Origin: Natrinema pallidum DSM 3751
GTDB lineage: Archaea > Halobacteriota > Halobacteria > Halobacteriales > Natrialbaceae
Direction of reading: 5' to 3'
NCBI RefSeq assembly: GCF_000337615.1
Contig: NZ_AOII01000072.1
Location: 1 to 64,000, forward strand
DNA length: 64,000 nucleotides
In this document: positions 50,673 to 58,808 of the stretch, piece by piece
Position numbering within the stretch: position 1 is the stretch's first letter
Layout: every line of letters starts with the position of its first letter
Notes under the pieces: generated by a model
Seen by the model: the letters and a program-made list of their open reading frames with translations, nothing else
Told to the model about the DNA's origin: nothing
Databases searched by the model: none
Program-made: the position numbers and the translations under genes

Positions 50673-51092
50673 ATGGAAAACAAGCAAAGAGCTGAGTCCC
50701 GTCCTGTTCGTATCAGTGAAACCAGTCGGAAGCAACGGAACGGATCGGAGTTCGTTGGTGCGTTCGGGAAGAAAACCGGGAGTTCTGATCTTCTTTTTAC
50801 TGAGGGCCTACTTCCAGAACAGGATGGCACAGTCGCTCGTAACGAACCACCGTCGCGGCAGTTAGAAATTTGTCTCGAAAAACTCGAGGCGGAACTGAAC
50901 CGATATGGCAAAGGCTTGGATAACGTTCTCCAATTAACACTATATCTTACAGATATGGATGCGTATGAGGAGATCAATGAGACTTACGAGCAATTTTTCG
51001 ACACGACGTGTCCTGCGCGGACAACAGTAGGTGTTTGCGAACTGCTCGGTGGTGCGGTGGTGACTGTTGATGGTGTTATCGCCATTGAATGA
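50673..51092 (+). CDS. RidA/YjgF family deaminase
   Basis: A 139-aa protein with a RidA domain over residues 25-139: FTEGLLPEQDGTVARNEPPSRQLEICLEKLEAELNRYGKGLDNVLQLTLYLTDMDAYEEINETYEQFF and the active-site Arg in CPARTTVGVCELLGGAVV. RidA hydrolyses reactive enamines. The final family Glu is within DGVIAIE. Codon usage is A/T-rich like the ars genes, so it belongs to the same acquired block. It is divergent from arsR with a shared AT-rich promoter region (TATTTTTG at 50641 is about 30 bases before the ATG). Confidence 0.9.
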   Translation: MENKQRAESRPVRISETSRKQRNGSEFVGAFGKKTGSSDLLFTEGLLPEQDGTVARNEPPSRQLEICLEKLEAELNRYGKGLDNVLQLTLYLTDMDAYEEINETYEQFFDTTCPARTTVGVCELLGGAVVTVDGVIAIE

Positions 51093-51099
51093 AGTATTA

Positions 51100-51190
51100 C
51101 GTTCGCACACCTACCTAACAGCTGTGTCACCGGATACGATGTCTAACGAATCGGGTTTCAACAGAGCCAGTTGCTACTATACTCGTCGCT
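51100..51190 (-). mobile_element. IS6-family insertion sequence end and repeat fragment
   Basis: On the minus strand GGCTCTGTTGAAACCCG begins at 51167. As I recall it, this is the terminal inverted repeat style of haloarchaeal IS6-family elements. It directly abuts TATAGTAGCAACTG (51168-51181), the same sequence that ends repeat copy B. So an IS appears to have inserted into a third copy of the 84-bp repeat and most of both has since been lost. No transposase frame remains. Confidence 0.5.
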
Positions 51191-51307
51191 CATCGTCGTA
51201 CCCGCGATTCGACACCTCGCGGGATCAATCTCGGGCAAGCGAATACCGGCTACCGGAGTCGAGCGGTCGGATCGGCCCGCTCGAGGCCGTGTGGTCCGGA
51301 CTACCGA

Positions 51308-51604
51308 TCACTCCGTGCGGGGCCGCGTGACCAGCGAGACGGTGAGAATACCGTTGTTGTAGCTCGCCTCGCGATCCTCGCCGAATGCGAGGTCCGACGT
51401 GAGCGGTGTGACGGTCCGCTCGAGGACGTGGTCCCCCCGGTCGACGGTGAGTCGGAGGCGACGGGAGTCGGCTTCGATCGTCACGTCGTCGATTCCTGCG
51501 GGGGCGATGTCGACGACGGCTCGGAACCGGTCGGCCGCGTCCTCGTAGACGAACTGCGTCGGGAAGGGAAACGACGCCGCGTCGGGTGCCGAACTGGCGG
51601 ACAT
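51308..51604 (-). CDS. Hsp20/CS-domain small protein
   Basis: A 98-aa protein with an alpha-crystallin-like beta sandwich: FPTQFVYEDAADRFRAVVDIAPAGIDDVTIEADSRRLRLTVDRGDHVLERTVTPL and the closing strand ASYNNGILTVSLVTR, which matches the Hsp20 pattern (Y-x-N-G-x-L-x-V). It is shorter than typical Hsp20 proteins because the C-terminal I-x-I tail is missing. Probably a small chaperone or a GvpH-like relative. No gas vesicle genes are nearby. Confidence 0.8.
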   Translation of the reverse strand: MSASSAPDAASFPFPTQFVYEDAADRFRAVVDIAPAGIDDVTIEADSRRLRLTVDRGDHVLERTVTPLTSDLAFGEDREASYNNGILTVSLVTRPRTE

Positions 51605-51855
51605 GAGACGGCGTTCCGCCGACGGACGGAAGGGTCCCAGGGTGAACAGGTGTACGTTTGATATCCCTGTCGAGCACGGGACGGACGGCAGCCGCCCGGC
51701 GGTCCGACCGCGCAGTGGGGACGATCGGGACCGGCCACCGGTCCCCAAGTCACTGTCGCGATCGAGCGGGAGACGCGAACGGGCGTCGTATACTGGTTTT
51801 ATACCTCACATATCGGAACAGCAGTCATATTGTCCTCCAATGGGAATCAGTACTC

Positions 51856-52596
51856 GTGACTACTAAACTCAATCTCAGCGATGCACTCAGCTACGGGCTC
51901 GATCGGATCACGACCCGTGGCGGAGCGATCCTCGTCGTCGTCTACGCACTCTTCCAACTCGCCATGCAGGTGAGCGTGCAATCGCTCTTTTCGCGGGTGC
52001 TCGCGGACGTGTTCCCCGACGAGAAGTCCTCACAGCTCTATCCACTCGCCGTCGACCTGCCGATCGCCGTCAGTGCCGGGGTAACCGCCCTCCTCGTGCT
52101 CGTCGGGGCCGTTATCGGAGTCGTGACGATACGGGCGCTATACGCGGGAATCAACGACGTTCCGACGGCGGACCATACCCGTCGACTCGCCCGAACCGCC
52201 GGCGTGACGGTCATCGTCTCCGTCGTCACCTTCGTTGCAGTGCTGGTCGGGACGGCCTTTCTCATCTTCCCCGGCATCTTCCTCGCGGTCAGTCTGGTAT
52301 TCGCCACCGTCGTCGTTATCATCGAGGACGCTGGCGTCATCGAATCGCTCGAGCGGAGTTGGGAACTCTCGTCCGGACATCGGTTTCGCCTCCTCGTTCT
52401 CGGGGTGATTATCGGTGCCGGCGGCGGGCTGGTTAGGCTCGCGTTCGGCATCGTCGGCGTGTTCGCTCCCGTCGTCGGCGAGCTAGCGACGACGGTCACG
52501 TCCGGCGTTCTCTCCCTGTTCGGTGCCGCGGTTCTCGTCGGTGCGTACCGACAACTCGCCGGGGATCGAGAACCGCGCAGTCCGTCCGAGTGGTGA
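51856..52596 (+). CDS. Six-helix membrane protein (DUF7847-like)
   Basis: A 246-aa protein from a GTG at 51856. It starts TTKLNLSDALSYGLDRITTRGGAILVVVYALFQLAM and has about six helices. VIIEDAGVIESLERSWELSSGHRFRLLVLGVIIG matches the conserved E-x-x-x-x-S-x-x-R-S-W/L motif of haloarchaeal glycerophosphodiester-phosphodiesterase-like membrane domains and related stress proteins. TTTTATACC about 55 bases upstream is AT-rich. Function unknown. Confidence 0.75.
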   Translation: MTTKLNLSDALSYGLDRITTRGGAILVVVYALFQLAMQVSVQSLFSRVLADVFPDEKSSQLYPLAVDLPIAVSAGVTALLVLVGAVIGVVTIRALYAGINDVPTADHTRRLARTAGVTVIVSVVTFVAVLVGTAFLIFPGIFLAVSLVFATVVVIIEDAGVIESLERSWELSSGHRFRLLVLGVIIGAGGGLVRLAFGIVGVFAPVVGELATTVTSGVLSLFGAAVLVGAYRQLAGDREPRSPSEW

Positions 52597-52692
52597 CGGC
52601 GGTCCGACCGACGCGGTGATGAGTGTGATTCGACCGGCGGCGATTACGACGGGGGAGCGAGCCACTGTCCCCGCGTCGTCCCGCGGCACTCC

Positions 52693-54282
52693 TCAGAGGT
52701 AGCCGAGGTCCGCCAGCCGCTCTTTGGTCCCGTCGCGCATCTCGACCTCGCCCGCGCCGCTCGCCTCGGCGAGCGGGTCGAACCGGTCCTCGAGTCGCCG
52801 CCGCAACGTCCGGACCCGTTCGGGTTCTGCGTCGCTGATATCGGTGTGTTCGAGCGGATCGGTTCGCACGTGGTGGAGCCGCTCGGAGCCGTCGTCGCCG
52901 CGGACGTACTTGTACTCGCTCGTGCGGATCGCCCGCAGCCGGCGGTCGAACTCCCGAACGGCTGCCGGAACCTCGCCGAACCGGGCTTCGAGGCGCTCGA
53001 TCGAGGGCTGCGGCGCGACGTACTCGGCGAAGACGGCGTCGCGGTTCCGGACATCGGACGCGGGGTGGAGCGACCGACTCGACCACTGCTCGCGGAGCTC
53101 GGGATCGTCGATTCCGGCCGTCTCGAGCAGCGTCGCCGGGAGGTCGAGCAGTTGGGCGAGGTCGGACCGTCGCCCGCCGCCGGTGAACGGACCCCCGTGA
53201 CAGACCAGCGGGACGGTCAGCAACGTGTCGTAGAGGTTGTACTGGTGGCCGAAGAAGCCGTGTTCGCCGATGTGCTCGCCGTGGTCGCCACAGACGACGA
53301 ACAGGGTGTCCGGCCACTCGCCCGCGTCCTTGAGAGCGGTTCGGAGCCGACCGAGTTGGGCGTCGACGTAGGCGAGTTCGGCGCGGTAGAGTCCCCGGAG
53401 CAGGGCGAACTCGTGATCGGAGATGTCGTAGTCGTCACAGTCGTAGGCGCGGGGGTCCTGCCTGATCGCGGTCGCCTCCTCGTAGCTGGCTCCCACGGGG
53501 AGGAACCGTTCGGCGTACTCCCGCGGCGGGTCGTACTCGACGTGGGGTTCGATGAAGTTGCAGAACAGAAAGAACGGACGGCCATCGTCGCGGTCGCCGA
53601 GCCAGTCGGCGATCCAGTCGACCGCGCGGGCGGAGCCATCGTCGCCGGCTGGCTGGAACAGTTCGCTGTAGAGGATGTTGGCGGCGTTGACGACGGGGTT
53701 GCCGTCGAAGAGACGTGCGCGGGTCGCGAGGAGTTTCTCACGGATGTCCTCGCCGCGGACGACCGCGCCCATGTCGGCGTCGGACTGAATGTACTGCCAG
53801 CCCTTGCGGAGGTCCGCGAAGCCGCGATCGAAGCCGAACTCCGCGGTGATCCAGGTATTGTTCGAGACGCCGATCGTCTCGAACCCCGCGTCGGCGAAGG
53901 CCTCGGGAACGGTTCGCAACTCGTCGTCGAGATAGGTGTGGCCGCCGTGCGTGCCGTGTTCGGACGGATAGGTTCCGGTAAAAAGCGACGCATGAGAGGG
54001 AAGCGTCCAGGGCGCGGTCGCGAACGCGTTTTCGAACGCGGTTCCCTCCTCGGCGAGTCGTGTCAGTGTCGGCGTCGGGTGCGTGCCAACGGAATCGTCG
54101 CTCGAGGCGGGTCGGTCGTCCGGTGCCGAGCGGAGCCCGACGGAACCGGTCGGGGCCGCGTTTCGCTCGGCTGGCACCGACTGCGTCCCGACGCTTTTCG
54201 CCCGCGCCGTATCGAGGACGACGAGAACGACGTTCCGCACAGCACGATGTGACTCGTCGTCACGTCCGTTGGAGTCCGACAT
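52693..54282 (-). CDS. Sulfatase-like alkaline-phosphatase-superfamily hydrolase
   Basis: A 529-aa protein. Metal and active-site motifs are VVLVVLDTARAKS near residue 20, APWTLPSHASLFTG near 90 and VVCGDHGEHIGEHGFFGHQ near 330. The position of the catalytic Cys/Ser of true sulfatases (C/S-x-P-S-x-R) is Thr in TLPSH, so no formylglycine can form. It is more likely a phosphodiesterase or phosphotransferase using Thr. Haloarchaea often encode such proteins near surface glycan genes. No Tat or Sec signal, so cytoplasmic as read. Confidence 0.88.
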   Translation of the reverse strand: MSDSNGRDDESHRAVRNVVLVVLDTARAKSVGTQSVPAERNAAPTGSVGLRSAPDDRPASSDDSVGTHPTPTLTRLAEEGTAFENAFATAPWTLPSHASLFTGTYPSEHGTHGGHTYLDDELRTVPEAFADAGFETIGVSNNTWITAEFGFDRGFADLRKGWQYIQSDADMGAVVRGEDIREKLLATRARLFDGNPVVNAANILYSELFQPAGDDGSARAVDWIADWLGDRDDGRPFFLFCNFIEPHVEYDPPREYAERFLPVGASYEEATAIRQDPRAYDCDDYDISDHEFALLRGLYRAELAYVDAQLGRLRTALKDAGEWPDTLFVVCGDHGEHIGEHGFFGHQYNLYDTLLTVPLVCHGGPFTGGGRRSDLAQLLDLPATLLETAGIDDPELREQWSSRSLHPASDVRNRDAVFAEYVAPQPSIERLEARFGEVPAAVREFDRRLRAIRTSEYKYVRGDDGSERLHHVRTDPLEHTDISDAEPERVRTLRRRLEDRFDPLAEASGAGEVEMRDGTKERLADLGYL

Positions 54283-54542
54283 GGATACGCTACTTCCACG
54301 GCAGGCAGGGAAGGTCACCAGCCCGGAGTATGCAGGGCGTCGATGGCTGTTACCGGCTGATTTCCCGACGGATACGCCGAGCACGGGACGATCCGAGATC
54401 GGTCCGGGAACCGCGGCGGCCCGACCCTACGGGTCGAGTCGTCACCGTCGACCGCCCCTTCGTCCGGCTGGGGTCCACGAGCGGACGCTGCTGGACCCGG
54501 ACGCGGACCCGATTCCCCACGGAGCGGCACTCGAGAGCGCGT

Positions 54543-55448
54543 TCAGAGATCGCTGCCGCGCTCCGAGTAGAGCACGGGAAGTGTGACGAACGCGGCGACG
54601 GCGAGCCCGAGGACGCCGCTCCCGGCGAGCGACGAGATGGGCCAGTAGTAGCCCGAGATCGCGAGCAGGGACACGACACCGGCGGCGACGGCCGCGGCTC
54701 TCGCGGTGAGGGCGCGGCTCCCGTGAATCGGGCCACGACCCGCGTCGACCTCTCGAGCGAGGGCGGCGAACTGCCAGCCGGCGAACGCGCCGACCGACGC
54801 GCCGACGAGCAGGACGGCGTCGGAAGCGGCTCCGCTCGTGACGAACGCGACGGCGGCGAGGGCGACGGCCAGTCCGAACCCGAGCGTGCCCCGCCGAGCC
54901 GGGTACCGATCCAGAAGCCGCCAGACGAGGAGGAGAAAGACCAGTCCGATGCCGACGCCGGCGACGACGTCGACGAGGTAATGGACTCCGAGGCCGACCC
55001 GGGAGAAACAGACCACCGTCACGATTCCGGCGGCTCCGACGTATCGCTGGCGGCGCGTGCCGACGGAGCCGTACTCGGCCAGGCTCAGGTAGACGATCGT
55101 CGTCAGCAGGGCGTGGCCGCTCGGAAACCCGTACCCGGTCGCCGTCGCGGTGGCCTCGTACAGCGGGTGGACCGCTTCCGGGAGCGCCTCGATGTCCACG
55201 AGCGTCCGCTCCGGCCGCGGCAGCGCGAAGACGTGTTTCAGCGCCGTGATGAGCGACAGGCCGGCCAGCAGTAATCCGAAGACGGCGGCGATCCGGTCTC
55301 GGTTGTCGGTCTCCAGCCAGTAGCTGGTCCCGACGAGCGCCCCCAGGAACCACACGTCGCCGAGTTGGGTCACCACCCCGAGTACGACGACGGCCCACTC
55401 GGGGGCCACCTCGCGGAACGCGTCGAACCAGCCGATCCCTCGAGTCAT
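54543..55448 (-). CDS. PAP2 superfamily membrane phosphatase
   Basis: A 301-aa integral membrane phosphatase with the three PAP2 motifs: KHVFALPRPER (K-x6-R-P), GYGFPSGHA (P-S-G-H) and SRVGLGVHYLVDVVAG (S-R-x5-H-x3-D). It would remove phosphate from lipid or polyprenyl phosphates at the membrane. About seven helices, with an extra hydrophobic C-terminal part. It lies 260 bases upstream of the sulfatase-like gene on the same strand; glycan or lipid recycling would link them, by inference. Confidence 0.92.
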   Translation of the reverse strand: MTRGIGWFDAFREVAPEWAVVVLGVVTQLGDVWFLGALVGTSYWLETDNRDRIAAVFGLLLAGLSLITALKHVFALPRPERTLVDIEALPEAVHPLYEATATATGYGFPSGHALLTTIVYLSLAEYGSVGTRRQRYVGAAGIVTVVCFSRVGLGVHYLVDVVAGVGIGLVFLLLVWRLLDRYPARRGTLGFGLAVALAAVAFVTSGAASDAVLLVGASVGAFAGWQFAALAREVDAGRGPIHGSRALTARAAAVAAGVVSLLAISGYYWPISSLAGSGVLGLAVAAFVTLPVLYSERGSDL

Positions 55449-55633
55449 ACTTACGCTACGGACGACGACGCATATAAGCGATTCCGCTCGGCCGGACGGC
55501 CGACGCCGCGAGCGGCCCCCGATCGATGTCGTTCACTCGCCGCGGACCGTCACGCGAACGCGGGAAAACCCTCATTTCCGTGTCACTTGTAGGTTTCCGA
55601 GACGCGCCATCGCTCGGCGTACGAGGGACCCTC

Positions 55634-57319
55634 ATGAGTGAGATATCGGAGCCCCAGCGCGGGCGTATCGATCCGGAGTACGACCACCGGCGCGTGGACG
55701 GCGTCGACGAGGGGCGACTCGAGACGCTGCTCTCCGAGTACGCGATCGGTCGGGACGATCACGAGAACGCGCCCGCGTTCGTGATCCGACCGGACGACGT
55801 GCAGGCGGTGATTCGCCTGTTGCGCGACGAAGCCGGGTTCGACCACCTCTCGTGTATCACGTCCCAACAGTACGAGGATCGCTACGAGTCGATCATCCAC
55901 ATGACCAAATACGATCGGCGGACCCACGAGGTGACGCTGATCGTTCCGTTACCGCCGGCCGAGCCGGTCTGTGAATCCGCCGAACCGGTCTTCCGGACCG
56001 CCGACTGGCACGAGCGGGAGGCCTACGACCTCGTCGGCATCGAGTACGCCGGCCACCCGGACCTCCGTCGAATTCTCCTCCCTGAATCGTGGCAGGGACA
56101 CCCGCTCGCACTCGAGTACGACCAGGACAAACCGCAGGTCGTCAGCTACAGCGAACACGCGAACCCGCTCGCGGCGGACCACCGCGTCACCGAGTCGGAC
56201 ACGATGTTGCTCAATATCGGGCCACATCACCCGGCAACCCACGGCGTGCTCCACCTCGAGACGGTACTGGACGGCGAGTCGGTCGTCGAGGTCGACCCCG
56301 ATATCGGCTACCTCCACCGGTGTGAGGAACAGATGTGCCAGAACGGCACCTATCGTCACCAGATCATTCCGTACTCGAACCGCTGGGACTACACGGCGAA
56401 CCTGCCCAACGAGTGGGCGGTCGCCCGGGCGATCGAGGACATCGCCGACATCGAGGTTCCCGAGTACGCGCAGGTCCTGCGGACGATGGCGACCGAGTTC
56501 GGCCGACTGCTCGGCCACTTCCTCGCGGTTTCGACGTTCGCCCTCGACGTCTACGGCGACTTCACGGCCATCTTCCAGTACGGCATGCGCGATCGCGAAG
56601 TCGTCCAGGACATCTTGGAGGACCTGACCGGCCAGCGGATGATGTTCTACTTCTTCCGGCTGGGTGGCGTCTGCTGGGACCTGCCCGACCCCCGCGCGGC
56701 GTTCATCGAGAAGTGCCGGGACTTTCTCGACGAACTCCCCGCAAAGGTCGACGAATACCACGATCTGCTGACCGGCAACGAGATATTCCAGATTCGAAGC
56801 ATCGATACCGGTGTCCTCGAGCCAGCAGTCGCCAAAGAGTACGGCTGTACGGGCCCCGTCGCTCGTGGTTCCGGGATCGACTACGATATCCGACGGGACA
56901 ACCCCTACGGCTACTACGACGATCTGGAATGGGATGTCGTCACCGAGGACGGCTGTGACAACTACGCGCGTGTCCTGGTCCGCCTCCGCGAGGTCGAGGA
57001 GTCGGCGAAGATCATCGAGCAGTGTCTCGACTTGCTCGAGGACTGGCCCGAGGACGAGCGGACGGTCCAGAGTAACGTCCCGCGGACGCTCAAGCCGGAC
57101 GCCGGAACCGAGACCTATCGCGCCGTCGAGAGCGCGAAGGGCGAACTCGGGATCTACATCCGTGCGGACGGCTCGAACTCGCCGGCGCGGTTCAAGATCC
57201 GCAGCCCGTGTTTTCACAATCTCTCAGCGCTGCCGGAGATGGCCGAGGGCGAGTACGTCGCGGACCTGATCGCGTCGCTCGGGAGTCTCGACATCGTGCT
57301 GGGAAGCGTCGACCGGTGA
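55634..57319 (+). CDS. nuoCD: NADH dehydrogenase-like subunit CD (NuoCD), isolated
   Basis: A 561-aa fusion of complex I subunits C and D. The C part (residues 30-165) has FDHLSCITSQQYEDRYESIIHMTKYD and RTADWHEREAYDLVGIEYAGHPDLRRILLPESWQGHPL. The D part has NIGPHHPATHGVLHLETVLDGE, GYLHRCEEQMCQNGTYRHQI and ARGSGIDYDIRRDNPYGYYD. In haloarchaea NuoCD normally sits in a nuoA-N operon that oxidises an unknown donor. Here no other nuo gene is near, so this is probably a second, free-standing paralogue. ATG at 55634 chosen. Confidence 0.93.
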   Translation: MSEISEPQRGRIDPEYDHRRVDGVDEGRLETLLSEYAIGRDDHENAPAFVIRPDDVQAVIRLLRDEAGFDHLSCITSQQYEDRYESIIHMTKYDRRTHEVTLIVPLPPAEPVCESAEPVFRTADWHEREAYDLVGIEYAGHPDLRRILLPESWQGHPLALEYDQDKPQVVSYSEHANPLAADHRVTESDTMLLNIGPHHPATHGVLHLETVLDGESVVEVDPDIGYLHRCEEQMCQNGTYRHQIIPYSNRWDYTANLPNEWAVARAIEDIADIEVPEYAQVLRTMATEFGRLLGHFLAVSTFALDVYGDFTAIFQYGMRDREVVQDILEDLTGQRMMFYFFRLGGVCWDLPDPRAAFIEKCRDFLDELPAKVDEYHDLLTGNEIFQIRSIDTGVLEPAVAKEYGCTGPVARGSGIDYDIRRDNPYGYYDDLEWDVVTEDGCDNYARVLVRLREVEESAKIIEQCLDLLEDWPEDERTVQSNVPRTLKPDAGTETYRAVESAKGELGIYIRADGSNSPARFKIRSPCFHNLSALPEMAEGEYVADLIASLGSLDIVLGSVDR

Positions 57320-57498
57320 TCGGTCGGACGCACGCGGCTCCCGTCTCGGCCGATCGACACCGAACGCCGAGTCCTCGAGCGGCGTCGCAAGGAACCGACC
57401 GGTCACGACACCCGTCCGCCGCAAGTAGCAGCAATATAGTCCGCTATCTCCGACGAGAGGGAGAACTATTAACTGTCGCGGTATCAGGAGTCGAACGT

Positions 57499-57642
57499 AT
57501 GTCGATGTCGATCGATCGGTGGCGGTGGAGTACCGTCATCAGAGATCGCTGGACAGCGCTCGAGCGCGACTGGCAGAGCGTCGTCGTCGGTGCAACGATC
57601 GTCGGACTCGTCAGCGTTCTCGGCCTGCCGATCCCCTGGTGA
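57499..57642 (+). CDS. 47-aa membrane peptide upstream of YeiH
   Basis: MSMSIDRWRWSTVIRDRWTA then LERDWQSVVVGATIVGLVSVLGLPIPW: an amphipathic basic/Trp-rich start and one membrane helix. The TGA is three bases before the YeiH ATG, so the two are co-translated. A separate single-helix peptide attached to YeiH genes could be an accessory subunit, or the first helix of YeiH split into its own frame. I favour an accessory peptide because YeiH has its own start. Confidence 0.6.
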   Translation: MSMSIDRWRWSTVIRDRWTALERDWQSVVVGATIVGLVSVLGLPIPW

Positions 57643-57645
57643 CGA

Positions 57646-58629
57646 ATGGGCGTCCGCCGACTCCTTCCGGGGATCGTCGCGCTCTGTCTCGGTGCCGTCC
57701 TGGCCCGGTGGGTCGCCCGCGTCGTCGGCGTCAACCACCTGCTCGTCGCCATCGCGCTGGGCGTCGTCGTCTCGAACGCCGTCGGCCTCCCGGACGACTG
57801 TGACCCCGGCGTCGCGACGCACAAGCTGTGGCTCGGGTCCGGGATCGTCCTCATGGGTGCGTCGATATCGACCGCGACGGTTCTCGAGGTCGGGGGACCG
57901 GTCTTTCTCGTCGTGCTCGCCGTTACCGGGATCACGCTCGTCGTCGTGGAACTCCTCGCGCGAAACGTCTTCGGCCTGACCGAACGGCTGGGGACGCTGC
58001 TCGCGGCCGGGGCGAGCATCTGTGGCGTCTCGGCGGTCGTCGCGGTCGCCGGTGCCGTCCGGGCGACGGAAGACCAGGTCGCCTACGCGGCGGCGACGGT
58101 CCTGCTGTTCGACGCGATTACGATCGTCGTCTACCCGATCGTCGGCGACCTGCTCGACCTATCCGGCGCGGTCTTCGGAACGTGGGCCGGCGTCAGTATG
58201 TTCTCGACCGGGCCGGTCGTCGCGGTCGGCTTCGCCTACTCCGACGCCGCCGGTCAGTGGGCGACGATGACCAAACTCTCGCGAAACGCCCTGATCGGGG
58301 TCGTCGTTCTCGGGTACGCGAGCTACTACGCACAACGTGGAGACGACGGCGCAGCCTCCATCCGGACCCTCTGGGCCGAGTTCCCGAAGTTCGTGCTCGG
58401 CTTTCTCGCCCTCGCCGCGCTCTCGAGTCTCGGCGTCTTTTCGTCGGCCCAGCAGGCCTCGATCGAACACGCGTACAACTGGTTGTTCCTGCTTGCGTTC
58501 GTCGGCCTCGGGACCGAAATCCGCCTCGCCGACATCAAGAGCACCGGGCTACTGCCCGCGGTCGTCGTATTGCTGGCGTTGCTCGTCGGGAGCCTCCTCT
58601 CGTTGACCGTCCTCTCCGTGCTGTTCTGA
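57646..58629 (+). CDS. YeiH family (UPF0324) putative exporter
   Basis: A 327-aa protein with about ten helices: LLPGIVALCLGAVLARWVARVVG, LLVAIALGVVVSNAVGLP, LGSGIVLMGASISTATVLEVGGP and GASICGVSAVVAVAGAVRATEDQVAYAAATVLLFDA. GASICGVSAVVA is the conserved UPF0324 motif. Members are annotated as sulfate exporters on weak evidence. It follows the 47-aa peptide gene. Confidence 0.88.
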   Translation: MGVRRLLPGIVALCLGAVLARWVARVVGVNHLLVAIALGVVVSNAVGLPDDCDPGVATHKLWLGSGIVLMGASISTATVLEVGGPVFLVVLAVTGITLVVVELLARNVFGLTERLGTLLAAGASICGVSAVVAVAGAVRATEDQVAYAAATVLLFDAITIVVYPIVGDLLDLSGAVFGTWAGVSMFSTGPVVAVGFAYSDAAGQWATMTKLSRNALIGVVVLGYASYYAQRGDDGAASIRTLWAEFPKFVLGFLALAALSSLGVFSSAQQASIEHAYNWLFLLAFVGLGTEIRLADIKSTGLLPAVVVLLALLVGSLLSLTVLSVLF

Positions 58630-58808
58630 ATTCGTCGCGAGGGGTGCCGATCCGGTCCCGTGGCTCCCGATCCGTTCGGAGACCGTGTCATCGGTGTCGG
58701 TAATACTTTCGGCCGCACCACGGGGGCCGCCGCGCCGCCGCTGGCTGCGAGGCTGAGCCCTCGAGCGCACGGAACTTACTTGACGATGAGCGCGCAACCA
58801 ACCGTCAT

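Noticed and set aside
51127-51330. A short ATG frame starting at 51139 after ridA
   Set aside because: It runs through the IS6-like end and the repeat fragment and has no protein-like character.
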